DNA of 64,000 nt. It comes from Moritella dasanensis ArB 0140. GTDB lineage: Bacteria; Pseudomonadota; Gammaproteobacteria; Enterobacterales; Moritellaceae. Location: positions 1 through 64,000 of the forward strand of contig NZ_AKXQ01000020.1 in NCBI RefSeq assembly GCF_000276805.1, read 5' to 3'. Of this stretch, positions 33,550 through 43,341 are shown piece by piece. The position numbers were made by a program, and so were the translations under genes. Positions within the stretch are counted from its first letter, which is position 1. Each line of letters starts with the position of its first letter. The notes beneath the pieces were generated by a model, which searched no databases, was not told the origin of the DNA, and worked only from the letters and a program-made list of their open reading frames with translations.

Positions 33550-34971
33550 ATGAAAAAAATAGTTTTAGCATCATTCGGCGCTTTAACAGTCGCGGCACTC
33601 GCACCGACTTTAGCTTTCGCACACGGTTATGTCGCAGGCGAGTTCCCTTCTCGTGTTACTTTATGTCACTCAAGTAACGGGTCTAAAAATGATTGTGCGA
33701 GTGCGTCATACGATAGACAAAGTTTAGAAGCACTAAAAGGATTTCCTGCTGCAGGACCTGCCGACGGCAAGATCGCATCAGCACAGAAAGGCGGCTCATT
33801 TGATGTGCTTGATCAGCAATCATCAAACAAGTGGTACAAAACCAAGATCCAAGCGGGTCTGAATAATTTCCAGTGGTTTAGTACAGCTAACCATAAAACC
33901 ACTGATTATGTTTATTACATTACAAAACCAGATTGGGATCAAAACGCACCGTTAACTCGCGCGTCGTTTGATTTAGCCAATCCTTTCTGTGTGATTGATA
34001 TGGATGGTAATCAGCCCCCTCTCAATCTGGGTGATGCACACACATGTACAGTCCCAGCACGTAGTGGTTATCAAGTGATCCTCTCGGTGTGGACAATCGA
34101 TGATACCGCCAATGCATTTTACAATGTAATCGATGTGGAATTTGCTGATGATGGCACACCACCGCCACCAGCAGATGTTTGGCAGCAAAGTACCACCATC
34201 GCACCTAAAGAAGATTTAGTCGCTGGCGATAAAGTCAAAGCACGCTTCTTTGATTCATCTGTGGGTTCGTTTACCACCGAAACCATCATTGAAATTAACT
34301 CTGCCGCCAACGGTCAAAAGAACACGTGGTCTTACAACCTCGCGAAAGCAATCAATGCCGAGCAAGCCAATGCTCAAGCGGGATCAAAGAGTGACGAAGA
34401 TGTATTCACCCCTGTTTACGGTAACAACCCTGTTTACCTAAAAGCAGATTCGAACCTGACTTCTGTTGAAGTGGATATTATTAAAGCTGATATTCCAGTT
34501 GACGATAGCATCACTGTTTTAGGTCTAGAAGATGAATATGTGATCGACAACAATACGGTTGAGGTAACCTTTAGCATTGAAGCTGTGGGTAACTTAAACG
34601 TCACCAATACTATCTTTGATGTAAATAATAAAGCGATTGCATCAATATCTGACAATGTGAACGATACTGTTAAAAGTTTTACCTTATCACTTGAAAATGT
34701 AACGGCAGGCGCTTTTAAATTAGTCTCCATCGCTAACTCAAACGATGACAGTAACTTATCGCTACAAGAGTCAAATAACTTTAATGTTGTAGATACTGAA
34801 GTACCGGGCGACTGCCAAGATATTCAAGCAATTGATATCAGCAAGCAATACAAACCAGGCCAAGAAGTTTCTTACCAAGATAATGTTTATCGTGCAGAGC
34901 GCTGGACCGATGTAGGCCGCACTCCAGATACGTTATATACAGGTTGGGTATTAGTTGGCCCTTGCTCGTAG
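33550..34971 (+). CDS. gbpA: GbpA-type chitin-binding LPMO (AA10)
   Basis: A 473-residue secreted copper-dependent polysaccharide monooxygenase that binds and oxidatively cleaves chitin. A signal peptide (1-24) ends in LAFA, exposing His25 (HGYVAGEFPSR) as the N-terminal copper ligand; His115 (TANHKTTDY) is the second, and DDTANAFYNVIDVEF supplies the axial aromatic residue. The AA10 domain runs to about 197. GbpA-like middle domains follow (AGDKVKARFFDSSVGSF... and a beta-sandwich at about 315-415). A CBM5/12 chitin-binding module ends the protein (AIDISKQYKPGQEVSYQDNVYRAERWTDVG). This four-part layout matches Vibrio cholerae GbpA, a colonisation factor. Monocistronic with its own terminator. 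Confidence 0.93.
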   Translation: MKKIVLASFGALTVAALAPTLAFAHGYVAGEFPSRVTLCHSSNGSKNDCASASYDRQSLEALKGFPAAGPADGKIASAQKGGSFDVLDQQSSNKWYKTKIQAGLNNFQWFSTANHKTTDYVYYITKPDWDQNAPLTRASFDLANPFCVIDMDGNQPPLNLGDAHTCTVPARSGYQVILSVWTIDDTANAFYNVIDVEFADDGTPPPPADVWQQSTTIAPKEDLVAGDKVKARFFDSSVGSFTTETIIEINSAANGQKNTWSYNLAKAINAEQANAQAGSKSDEDVFTPVYGNNPVYLKADSNLTSVEVDIIKADIPVDDSITVLGLEDEYVIDNNTVEVTFSIEAVGNLNVTNTIFDVNNKAIASISDNVNDTVKSFTLSLENVTAGAFKLVSIANSNDDSNLSLQESNNFNVVDTEVPGDCQDIQAIDISKQYKPGQEVSYQDNVYRAERWTDVGRTPDTLYTGWVLVGPCS

Positions 34972-35028
34972 CACATAGTTAATCGCCGCTTGTTAATAAG
35001 CCGCTCAAAATAACTCAATGTAAGTCAA

Positions 35029-35059
35029 ACAGCGTAAATCATATTTACGCTGTTTTTTT
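35029..35059 (+). terminator. Intrinsic terminator of gbpA
   Basis: ACAGCGTAAAT and ATTTACGCTGT form an 11-bp perfect stem with a three-base loop, followed directly by seven T residues. It lies 58 bp after the gbpA stop and just before the cytochrome gene. Confidence 0.9.
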
Positions 35060-35083
35060 ATCTGCGCGAAAGTAGGAACACAT

Positions 35084-35602
35084 ATGCATCAACTCACTCA
35101 TCAATTTAATAGCACCGCAAAATACCTGCATTGGATCTCCGCACTCGTGATCTTATGGGCAAGTATTTCGGGGTTATACATCGCCTTTTTTGAACTGGAC
35201 TCGAATATTAAAAGTCATATTTTACGTTTCAATGTATCGCTAACAACGGTATTTATTCCGCTGTTTTGCTGGCGTATTTACCACAGATTAAAATACGGAG
35301 TACCGGCACCACACCCCGCAATGTCGATATTGGAAACCAAGCTCGCGCACATCGGACATACCTTACTTTATATACTCGTTTCGCTGGTACTCGTTAGTGG
35401 GGTATTAATGATGGGTCATGACGTCAATGTGTTTGGATTATTGACTATCCCACAGCTACTACAACAGCAACATAGTATTCACTTTTTTGAAACCCTGCAC
35501 CTGTACGCCTGCCGGTTATTAGCAGCATTAGTGCTTTGTCATTTAGCCGCACTCATTAAGCATGAAATGATGGGAAAGCGTATTTTGAAGAGGATGATGT
35601 AA
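35084..35602 (+). CDS. Cytochrome b561-type membrane protein
   Basis: A 172-residue inner-membrane di-heme b-type cytochrome with four helices. Histidines lie in KYLHWISALVILW (His16), SHILRFN, AHIGHTLLY and ETLHLYACRLLAALVLCHLAAL, in positions able to bind two hemes. This is the YodB/CybB-like group, which passes electrons from quinol, for instance to periplasmic redox partners or superoxide. AGGA lies six bases before the ATG. It is monocistronic and follows gbpA; a supply of electrons to the LPMO is a tempting idea, but the strong terminator separates the two. Confidence 0.88.
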   Translation: MHQLTHQFNSTAKYLHWISALVILWASISGLYIAFFELDSNIKSHILRFNVSLTTVFIPLFCWRIYHRLKYGVPAPHPAMSILETKLAHIGHTLLYILVSLVLVSGVLMMGHDVNVFGLLTIPQLLQQQHSIHFFETLHLYACRLLAALVLCHLAALIKHEMMGKRILKRMM

Positions 35603-35695
35603 AGTCAGAAGGCTATTTAATTTTATTTTATGTAATGCCATGTCGTTCCGTACTCGCGTTGAGTCACGGAACGTATATCAATAATAGATAGATAA

Positions 35696-36013
35696 CTATT
35701 TAACAGACTCAGCGGCATTGCTTATCACTTCATCAATACAGCATTCATCTTGTAAAAAACCAATCACTGATTGTAATTTATCGTATTCAGCCACGCAGTA
35801 CAAAGTACGACCTTCACGACGTTGAGACAGTAAACCTGCGGACGCTAAACTAGAAATATGGTGCGATAATGTAGAACCAGGAATGGCTAATTGTTCTTGC
35901 AAGCCACCCACCGCAACACCTTGATAACCGGCGCGGATCACACTTTTGAAAATAGTTAATCGGGTTGGGTGCCCCAATTCTTTCAGTGCTTTCGCAATTA
36001 CATCAATATCCAT
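35696..36013 (-). CDS. ArsR/SmtB-type regulator
   Basis: A 105-residue winged-helix repressor: ALKELGHPTRLTIFKSVIRAG, recognition helix PGSTLSHHISSLASAGLLSQRREGRTLYCVAEY. There is no metal-binding ELCVCDL box; a Cys pair (DECC) lies near residue 90, so sensing could be by thiols or by metals at a C-terminal site. A large perfect palindrome 23-68 bp before the start is the probable autoregulatory operator. It follows the DUF2237 gene on the same strand at 101 bp. Effector and targets other than itself are unknown. Confidence 0.88.
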   Translation of the reverse strand: MDIDVIAKALKELGHPTRLTIFKSVIRAGYQGVAVGGLQEQLAIPGSTLSHHISSLASAGLLSQRREGRTLYCVAEYDKLQSVIGFLQDECCIDEVISNAAESVK

Positions 36014-36035
36014 TTTTCAGTTCTCCAAGTTAACC

Positions 36036-36081
36036 GCTAACAACATATATTTCGATACTAGCAGAAATATATGTTGTTAGC
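36036..36081. promoter_or_regulatory. Perfect palindrome with 18-bp arms upstream of arsR-type gene
   Basis: GCTAACAACATATATTTC (36036-36053) and its exact complement (36064-36081) are separated by ten bases. It lies 23 bp before the ArsR start and 34 bp after the DUF2237 stop. No T tract follows on either strand, which favours an operator over a terminator. Confidence 0.75.
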
Positions 36082-36114
36082 CAATCGAGACCGACAAAGG
36101 GCATCGTTAATACG

Positions 36115-36492
36115 CTAACTCAAATCCATTGTATAGCGTTTCAGTAATTCCATCGGCACTATTTCTAATGCTTTGATGTGTGTTCTTTGCAAATAGACTC
36201 TCGGCGCCATATTATCTTCCAACGCTTGCAACCAACGCGCAGCACACAAACACCAACGATCACCCGCTCGCAAACCTTCAAATCCAAATTCAGGTACCGG
36301 GGTTGATAAGTCATTGCCTTTAAAACGCGAGTATTCTAAGAATTCAGCCGACACTGCAATACACACAGTATGCGATCCGGCATCTTGACTGCAGGTATTA
36401 CAGGCACCGTCGCGATAAAAGCCAGTGACAGGATCCTCGCCACATAATTCCAACTGTTCGCCAAATACATTGACTGAATCATACATTTCCAT
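36115..36492 (-). CDS. DUF2237 protein
   Basis: A 125-residue cytosolic protein that follows the DUF2237 pattern along its whole length: NVFGEQLELCGEDPVTGFYRDGACNTC, DAGSHTVC, FLEYSRFKGNDLSTPVPEFGFEGLRAGDRWCLCAARW, APRVYLQRTHIKALEIV. Conserved cysteines (near 17, 31, 34, 44, 81, 83) could bind a metal, but the family function is unknown. It lies upstream of the ArsR gene on the same strand; the palindrome between them means the two may not share one transcript. Confidence 0.88.
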   Translation of the reverse strand: MEMYDSVNVFGEQLELCGEDPVTGFYRDGACNTCSQDAGSHTVCIAVSAEFLEYSRFKGNDLSTPVPEFGFEGLRAGDRWCLCAARWLQALEDNMAPRVYLQRTHIKALEIVPMELLKRYTMDLS

Positions 36493-36692
36493 GTGTTATA
36501 TCTCCACGTTACGTTGTAACAGATCAAGCTCAAGTTAGTTCACACTAGCACTTATTATTTTCACCGTCTATGAAGCTAACCTGATGATGTCATTACGTGG
36601 CTATTAGCCGTGTATAAATAGTCGAGCAATCGCGTACAATGGTCTTTTAATGCGTTATCCCGCATAGAGTCTATTCATTGCATAGGAAGATC

Positions 36693-37349
36693 ATGGAACT
36701 CATTTATAACGGCCCACTTGATGGCCCATTATTTGTATTTGCGCACGGCGCTGGTGCGCCCGCGACCTCAGACGTGATGGAAACGATTGCCAAAGGGCTC
36801 GCCCAGCAAGGTATACGCGTAGCACGTTTCAATTTTCCTTACATGCAACAACGTGTAGATAATGGTACTCGCCGACCGCCAGAGCGCGCACCCAAGTTAA
36901 TAGCTCAGTTTCAGCAATTAATTGCCAGTATCGACCAACCTATGGTGATTGGCGGTAAATCTATGGGTGGACGTATGGCCAGCTTAGTGGCATCCGATCC
37001 AAGTACTGATGAACTCACCGTTAACGCGAAAATAAAAGGCATCGCTTGTTTAGGTTTTCCTTTTCACCCAGCCAATAAGCCGGAATCGCTGCGTACTGAA
37101 CACTTTCCATTGATCCAGCAACCCGTTTTTATTGCCCAAGGCGATCGTGATAAGTTAGGAACCAGAGAAGAAGTAAACAGTTATGGTTTGCCAAAGGATA
37201 TTGAATTTTTGTGGTTAACAGACGGTGACCATGATTTAAAACCCAGAGTAAAAAGTGGTTTTACTCATCAAGCGCACCTACAGACAACCATTGATGGGAT
37301 GGCGGCGTTTATTAAACAAGTATTAACCCCAACGCCTTCGCAGCTTTAA
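36693..37349 (+). CDS. Alpha/beta hydrolase of the KANL3/Tex30 type
   Basis: A 218-residue hydrolase. FAHGAGAPATSDVMETIA gives the oxyanion region, GGKSMGGRMAS (near 92) the nucleophile elbow with Ser95 in GKSMGG, QGDRDKLGT the acidic residue, and DGDHDLKPR the catalytic His. This matches a widely distributed bacterial dienelactone-hydrolase-like group related to the eukaryotic KANL3/Tex30 domain; the substrate is unknown. ATG 36693 has AGGAAG three bases upstream; an in-frame TTG lies five codons earlier. It converges on the Lrp-type gene with only 4 bp between the stops. Confidence 0.85.
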   Translation: MELIYNGPLDGPLFVFAHGAGAPATSDVMETIAKGLAQQGIRVARFNFPYMQQRVDNGTRRPPERAPKLIAQFQQLIASIDQPMVIGGKSMGGRMASLVASDPSTDELTVNAKIKGIACLGFPFHPANKPESLRTEHFPLIQQPVFIAQGDRDKLGTREEVNSYGLPKDIEFLWLTDGDHDLKPRVKSGFTHQAHLQTTIDGMAAFIKQVLTPTPSQL

Positions 37350-37353
37350 ACGG

Positions 37354-37818
37354 TTAATCGGCAATCATAGCGCAGGTATCGTATTTGACTCGATTCATCG
37401 ATATCTGGGTTTTAAAATTCTTCATATTCGGTTCGCTATACAAATGACGCTGACAAAAATCATCATACTGCAGCATATTTTCTACCGTCACCAATAATAC
37501 AAAATCCACTTCCCCCGTGACTTGATAACACTCCCTGACTTCGGGTGCTGTGCGGATATGTTTAATAAAATTATCATTCAGATCTAATCTATCTCGTTCC
37601 ATTTCTACGTTCACAATCATGTGCAAACACGCACCGAGTTTGTCTTGGTTAAGCAGTACCACTTGGCTGGCAATAATACCTTCGCTTTTTAACTTTTTTA
37701 CCCGCTTAAAACAAGCCGGTGGCGACAAGCCAATCAGGGATGCGAGTTGTAAATTACTCACGGACGCATCTTGTTGTAACTGGCGTAAAATGGCTTTATC
37801 AAGTCGATCGAGAAACAT
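37354..37818 (-). CDS. Lrp/AsnC-family regulator
   Basis: A 154-residue feast/famine regulator. HTH at about 5-60 (LDKAILRQLQQDASVSNLQLASLIGLSPPACFKRVKKLKSEGII) is followed by the RAM ligand-binding domain (VECYQVTGEVDFVLLVTVENMLQYDDF). It would form octamers and bind an amino acid or related metabolite. It is divergent from the gate-domain membrane protein gene, 131 bp apart, and is the probable regulator of that transporter; this is inference from the arrangement. Confidence 0.9.
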   Translation of the reverse strand: MFLDRLDKAILRQLQQDASVSNLQLASLIGLSPPACFKRVKKLKSEGIIASQVVLLNQDKLGACLHMIVNVEMERDRLDLNDNFIKHIRTAPEVRECYQVTGEVDFVLLVTVENMLQYDDFCQRHLYSEPNMKNFKTQISMNRVKYDTCAMIAD

Positions 37819-37949
37819 AATTAACTAACGCCTAGTAAATAAGAAATATATAACAACATTTGTACGTGATTATTGAAATCATTTCTAGCGTATTGAATAT
37901 AATAAACAACATAAATCCTTATTCATCTCGCAGACATGGAAACCGTCAC

Positions 37950-38891
37950 ATGCTTACAAATTTAAAATCCTTATTATTCGATGTCTGGCGCGTTTATCTC
38001 ACGCTGCTGAAAGTCATGGTGCCCGCACTTATTATCGTTAAAGCATTAGATATGCTTGGCGGCACTGTGTGGTTAGGTAAATTGCTAGCGCCATTGATGA
38101 GTCTGGTTGGCTTACCCGAGGCAATGGGGTTGGTTTGGGCAACCGCCATGCTCACCAATATCTATACTGGTATGGCTGTTTTTTTTGATTTAGCCGGTGA
38201 TAGTCCACTGACCGTCGCCCAAGTATCAGTCCTTGGCATCATGATGCTACTGGCACATGCATTACCGATTGAAGGCGCCGTGGCAAAATTATCCGGTGTC
38301 TCTTGGCGCGTCACTCTGCCCTTACGCATCGGTGGCGGCTTTATACTGGGTATGATCGTTAATCAAGTTTATCAACTCGGGAACTGGCAGCAACAACCAG
38401 CCCAGATCGTTTGGCAACCGACCCCCGCATCATCGAGTCTGTTTGACTGGGGGATCGCACAATTGACCATGTTAGCGTCTATCTTTTTTATTATTGCCGC
38501 ATTAATGTTATTGCTGCGCTTATTAAAATGGTGTGGAATCGAAAAACTGATTCAAAACCTGCTATCGCCATTTTTAAAAGCGTTAACCATAGGCAAAGAA
38601 ACCACTAACGTTTGTGTGATTGGCTTAGTGTTGGGCTTAAGTTTTGGTGCTGGATTATTAATTGATGAAGCACGTACCGGTAAAATAAGTAAGCGTGATA
38701 TTTTCCTCGCTGTCTGCTTTTTAGGACTCACTCACAGCATCATCGAGGATACCATTTTGATTTTATTATTAGGTGCTGATCTAATGTCTCTTTTATGGGG
38801 ACGCTTGCTGTTTGGTTTTGTTGTTATTGCTATTTTAGCACGTTGTATCAAACAGGACTCTTCATCCTGCTCGACAGCTAAAACCAGTTAA
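37950..38891 (+). CDS. Nucleoside-recognition (gate) domain membrane transporter
   Basis: A 313-residue inner-membrane protein with about eight to nine helices and two gate-type (nucleoside recognition, SpmA/FeoB-C-like) repeats: VMVPALIIVKALDMLGGTVWLGKLLAPLMSLVGLPEAMGLVWATAMLTNIYTG and later WCGIEKLIQNLLSPFLKALTIGKETTNVCVIGLVLGLSFGAGLLIDEA. Such proteins are thought to move nucleosides, amino acids or ions, but none is well defined. ATG 37950 begins at the family-like position with GGAA upstream; an in-frame start 30 codons earlier (37860) lies in the promoter region. The stop codon lies in the first unit of a 10-bp tandem repeat. It is divergent from an Lrp gene. Confidence 0.8.
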   Translation: MLTNLKSLLFDVWRVYLTLLKVMVPALIIVKALDMLGGTVWLGKLLAPLMSLVGLPEAMGLVWATAMLTNIYTGMAVFFDLAGDSPLTVAQVSVLGIMMLLAHALPIEGAVAKLSGVSWRVTLPLRIGGGFILGMIVNQVYQLGNWQQQPAQIVWQPTPASSSLFDWGIAQLTMLASIFFIIAALMLLLRLLKWCGIEKLIQNLLSPFLKALTIGKETTNVCVIGLVLGLSFGAGLLIDEARTGKISKRDIFLAVCFLGLTHSIIEDTILILLLGADLMSLLWGRLLFGFVVIAILARCIKQDSSSCSTAKTS

Positions 38892-38910
38892 AACCAGTTA
38901 AAACCAGTTA
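38881..38910. repeat. 10-bp tandem repeat over a stop codon
   Basis: Three perfect copies of AAACCAGTTA. The stop codon of the gate-domain transporter (38889-38891) is formed at the junction of unit one and unit two, so copies two and three lie downstream of it. Confidence 0.9.
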
Positions 38911-38932
38911 AATAAAAGCATCTAACAGCGCT

Positions 38933-39967
38933 TTATTCAATACACGTTAACTTATCATTACGCTTAGATAAGTCTTTAAATGACGCCATCATGTTTGCTT
39001 TTTTCACGAATTGCTTCGGTGGCGTAATCACTTGTAATCGATAATCGCTTGCCTTGTCTTTAGTATCAACAAGTTCGCTATTTACATCAACAGGCGTGAC
39101 GATGACGACTTTTAATTCCGGTGCGCGAGCCAGAATACTCGCTGCTGTTCCCAAGCCATTTTCAGTATGGAATTTACCAGCGATGTGTAACACTTGTTTA
39201 CCTGCATTTAAATCGTCTGATAAATAATTAACGATACTCTCAGCCATGGTTTCATCCCACGTCACTTGCGAAGCAAATTTACTTTCATTTTGGCTTTCAT
39301 CACCATGATGCATCGAGGCCATAAAATGGGTTTTATAAGGTGAATCTTGCGTATTAATATTTTCAGCTAGCCAAGCGCGTTCATCTGCCGGTAATTTATC
39401 AATATAGCTAATCCCTTCTTTGGCGATACAGCGGATAATTTTTTTAGGTGCATTGGCAGCAATAATATCAATGTTGTTAGCCTTTGCCAGTTCCACTAAT
39501 GGGCGGTAATCACTGGTGTAATTTGGCCATGCGTTACCCTGCTTTATTAATGTGCCCTCACCTATCTCGCCAGCTAAGTAAGTATTCACAATAGCCTGAT
39601 TATCACGAGTGAATTGCTCCATTGATAATGTGACATTGTCATTATCTGCCAGCATAGCTTGTAATAAGGCGGTTTGAAAACGATGGATACCGGTATGCGT
39701 ATGCCACTCACCCACCAGCACGACATCAGCATCTTTAATCTGCTCAACAAAATCAGTTACATTAATATCCTGACCAGATGGAGACTGTAAATTATAATCA
39801 AAGTAAGTAGTTACTTCCGATTTAACCTTTTCTATTACAGGCTTTCCTGAAGATGGATAGGTACTACAACCAGCCAGTGCTGAGGCCATTAAAATACTGA
39901 TGACACTGCATTTATAATTTTTTAGTACGAGTAAAGATGAAGAAGATAGTTGCGGAAAAATAAACAT
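38933..39967 (-). CDS. ChaN-family lipoprotein
   Basis: A lipoprotein of about 344 residues. The lipobox ASALAGC follows a hydrophobic segment. The ChaN/PF04187 domain covers most of the mature protein: VVLVGEWHTHTGIHRFQTALLQAML, SMEQFTRDNQ, NAWPNYTSDYRPLVELAKAN, FMASMHHGDE and HIAGKFHTENGLG. ChaN relatives bind heme at the outer membrane and are linked to iron uptake or hydrolase activity. The start is unclear: ATG 39967 has AGGGTG upstream, while ATG 40006 adds 13 hydrophobic residues. It is monocistronic, with no iron-uptake genes beside it. Confidence 0.82.
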   Translation of the reverse strand: MFIFPQLSSSSLLVLKNYKCSVISILMASALAGCSTYPSSGKPVIEKVKSEVTTYFDYNLQSPSGQDINVTDFVEQIKDADVVLVGEWHTHTGIHRFQTALLQAMLADNDNVTLSMEQFTRDNQAIVNTYLAGEIGEGTLIKQGNAWPNYTSDYRPLVELAKANNIDIIAANAPKKIIRCIAKEGISYIDKLPADERAWLAENINTQDSPYKTHFMASMHHGDESQNESKFASQVTWDETMAESIVNYLSDDLNAGKQVLHIAGKFHTENGLGTAASILARAPELKVVIVTPVDVNSELVDTKDKASDYRLQVITPPKQFVKKANMMASFKDLSKRNDKLTCIE

Positions 39968-40074
39968 ATAACACCCTAATAATAACGACCATAAATAGTA
40001 ATACATCTCATTTGCAATAACAATATTTACTCTAATACCTATTACAAACGCTTACTGTAAACCTGACTGTAAAA

Positions 40075-40100
40075 CTTTATTTTAAACCTTTATTTTAAAC
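40075..40100. repeat. 13-bp direct repeat over the stop codon of a LysR gene
   Basis: CTTTATTTTAAAC occurs twice back to back (40075-40087 and 40088-40100). The stop codon of the LysR gene (40090-40092) lies in the second copy. Confidence 0.85.
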
Positions 40101-40962
40101 AGTGCTTCGCCGCTACGATTACGCTGTTAACACGACTCGGCATAAATTTATTCAGGTGAACACCAAGATATAGTGTTTCCGCAACAGGGATTTTAAGGTG
40201 GTGGATCTTCACTTTATCTGGATGAGGGAAGTCTGCTACCGCATAAGCAGGCAATACTGTAAAACCAAGCCCTAAACTGACAGGCTCTAAAATCAGGCTT
40301 ATTTGATTGGAAAAACCGGCCTTTTTAAACTGATTATAATGTTTAAATTCTGGGTAATTAGCCCCAAGTAACAAACTTGAGTGGAACGCACCGTCAGGGT
40401 GGTCGATAAAACCTAATTGCATTAATGCTTGCCAACTTGGTTCTTCAATATCGGCAGGAGTAACTAACAACAGCGCTTCTTCCGCTATCGGTTTCAAACT
40501 CACTTCCGCTAGTGTCGATGAACTGGTCATAAAACCAATATCGACCGTATGCTCGGCAATGGCTTTTTCTATCGTTGCATTGGGTGCAAAGCGATAATCA
40601 ATCACCAATTTGGGATGCTGTGTTTGTAACGTCAGTAAATAACGATACAGTTTCAAGCCAATACTCCCCGGAGACATCACTCTGACCAGGCCTTCAAAAG
40701 CAGGATCTGTCGTCACCCGCTGTTCGAGTTCTGATAGTGAGTTGATTATCTGTTTACCCTCGGTATATAACCGCTGTCCCGCATCCGTTAAAGTAAACTG
40801 CTTTCCTTCTCGAATAAGCAAATCTTGACCAAGCTGCTCTTCTAGTTTGCGGATATGCTGACTAATACCTGATTGCGTCATATTCAGACGCTCAGCACTA
40901 CGGGTAAAATGGCCAACTTCCACCAGCGTACAAAAGCTGCGAAGTAATATAGGATTAATCAT
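40090..40962 (-). CDS. LysR-type regulator, last gene of the yqfB-rsuA unit
   Basis: A 290-residue LysR protein: HTH at 1-60 (LRSFCTLVEVGHFTRSAERLNMTQSGISQHIRKLEEQLG), then the effector domain (LVRVMSPGSIGLKLYRYLL... EPVSLGLGFTVLPAYA). Its ATG overlaps the rsuA stop by four bases (ATGA), so it is translationally coupled to rsuA. This is unusual, since LysR genes commonly stand divergent from their targets. The 3' end lies in a 13-bp tandem duplication. Targets cannot be told. Confidence 0.88.
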   Translation of the reverse strand: MINPILLRSFCTLVEVGHFTRSAERLNMTQSGISQHIRKLEEQLGQDLLIREGKQFTLTDAGQRLYTEGKQIINSLSELEQRVTTDPAFEGLVRVMSPGSIGLKLYRYLLTLQTQHPKLVIDYRFAPNATIEKAIAEHTVDIGFMTSSSTLAEVSLKPIAEEALLLVTPADIEEPSWQALMQLGFIDHPDGAFHSSLLLGANYPEFKHYNQFKKAGFSNQISLILEPVSLGLGFTVLPAYAVADFPHPDKVKIHHLKIPVAETLYLGVHLNKFMPSRVNSVIVAAKHCLK

Positions 40963-41669
40963 GATGTTTTAGACTCCGCTATATTTATAAACGAGTTCAC
41001 TTCACTATCCGTTAAATAACGCCATAATCCAACTTCAACATCCAGTTGTATCGCGCCAATCTGCTCACGGTGCAAACTCACCACACGATTACCGACAGCC
41101 GCAAACATGCGTTTCACTTGATGGAACTTACCTTCGGTAATCGTCAATAATACTTCTTTTGGTGTCACTGTCTCTAGTATTGCCGGTCGCGTTAATTGTT
41201 GTTCGCCTTGTAATTGCACGCCATGGGCAAATTTAGCCGCGACATCATCACTAATAGGACGTGATAAGCCAACCCGATAGACTTTCTGGCAATGTTTAGT
41301 GGGGGTAATAATATTAAATGACCAACGACCATCATCTGTCACTAATACCAGCCCTGTTGTATCGGCATCTAAACGCCCTGCAACATGCAGTTCAGCTGCA
41401 TTTTCGACATCGATATAATTAAATAATGACGGGTAAGCTTCATCAATATTAGAACAAATAGTGTCTGCGGGTTTATGTAGGAGGATATAACGGGATGCTC
41501 TTGCGGTTAGCGTCTCGCCATTTAAGCTGATGTGATTATCTTCATGTACCTGCGTGGCGACATCACAAACAACGTCGCTATTCACCACAACACAACCATC
41601 AGTGATCATCGCCGTTGCTTGGATTCGAGTTAACGCCGTACTTTTACAAACAAACTTGTCCAATCGCAT
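40959..41669 (-). CDS. rsuA: 16S rRNA pseudouridine(516) synthase-type enzyme
   Basis: A 236-residue RsuA/RluE-family synthase. An S4 RNA-binding domain comes first (MRLDKFVCKSTALTRIQATAMITDGCVVVN), then the catalytic domain with GRLDADTTGLVLVTDDG (catalytic Asp near residue 103), KVYRVGLSRPI and GKFHQVKRMFAAVGNRVVSLHRE. Length, S4 domain and motif agree with RsuA, which isomerises U516 of 16S rRNA. It lies between yqfB (start directly after the yqfB stop) and a LysR gene overlapping by four bases; all three form one operon. Confidence 0.9.
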   Translation of the reverse strand: MRLDKFVCKSTALTRIQATAMITDGCVVVNSDVVCDVATQVHEDNHISLNGETLTARASRYILLHKPADTICSNIDEAYPSLFNYIDVENAAELHVAGRLDADTTGLVLVTDDGRWSFNIITPTKHCQKVYRVGLSRPISDDVAAKFAHGVQLQGEQQLTRPAILETVTPKEVLLTITEGKFHQVKRMFAAVGNRVVSLHREQIGAIQLDVEVGLWRYLTDSEVNSFINIAESKTS

Positions 41670-41993
41670 TTATAACTGACCTACCAGCTGATAAGACACC
41701 ACGTATAACTGTTCAATACCGGGGTAAATATCTTGGATCACCTGTTTAAGCACTGTTAAAGTCATATTTTCTTGCTCAGCGTGAAAGCCCGATAACTCGG
41801 TAAATAAAATAGGCTCTACACTAAGAATAGCTAACTGACAAAATTCACGGCCACTCTCAAGCGTTGAGACTGTCACAGTCGAACCCGGGACATAATACTT
41901 TTCAGATTCATCACGAATGGTAATGGTTTTTTTACCGCTAAGAATATCAGTTTCAAAGCGTTCAAAGAAGGTCATAGTGGTTGGCTGTGTCAT
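41670..41993 (-). CDS. yqfB: ASCH-domain N4-acetylcytidine amidohydrolase
   Basis: A 107-residue ASCH-domain protein closely similar to E. coli YqfB over its full length: TFFERFETDILSGKKTITIRDESEKYYVPG and HAEQENMTLTVLKQVIQDIYPG. YqfB deacetylates N4-acetylcytidine; its Lys/Thr in GKKTIT and the Glu in EQEN are present. It is first in an operon with rsuA, another RNA-modification gene, which makes sense as a small nucleoside or rRNA metabolism unit. A terminator hairpin (42064-42089) separates it from metB upstream. Confidence 0.92.
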   Translation of the reverse strand: MTQPTTMTFFERFETDILSGKKTITIRDESEKYYVPGSTVTVSTLESGREFCQLAILSVEPILFTELSGFHAEQENMTLTVLKQVIQDIYPGIEQLYVVSYQLVGQL

Positions 41994-42063
41994 GCGGGGT
42001 TCTATTATAAAGATAAGAGGTCGGTATTATATCCTATTTTCTATCCCTGACGACCCACAATAA

Positions 42064-42088
42064 AATAGGGTGATTGTTATCACCCTAT

Positions 42089-42089
<1 letters not shown>
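42064..42089 (-). terminator. Intrinsic terminator of metB
   Basis: AATAGGGTGAT and ATCACCCTATT form a perfect 11-bp stem with a four-base loop. On the minus strand TTTATTG follows. It lies on the far side of the 91-bp tandem repeat from the metB stop. Confidence 0.75.

Positions 42090-43341
<1,252 letters not shown>

Noticed and set aside
33973-34730. Several open frames on the minus strand opposite gbpA
   Set aside because: They lie wholly within a strong coding gene, have no ribosome sites and no recognisable protein pattern; they are shadows.
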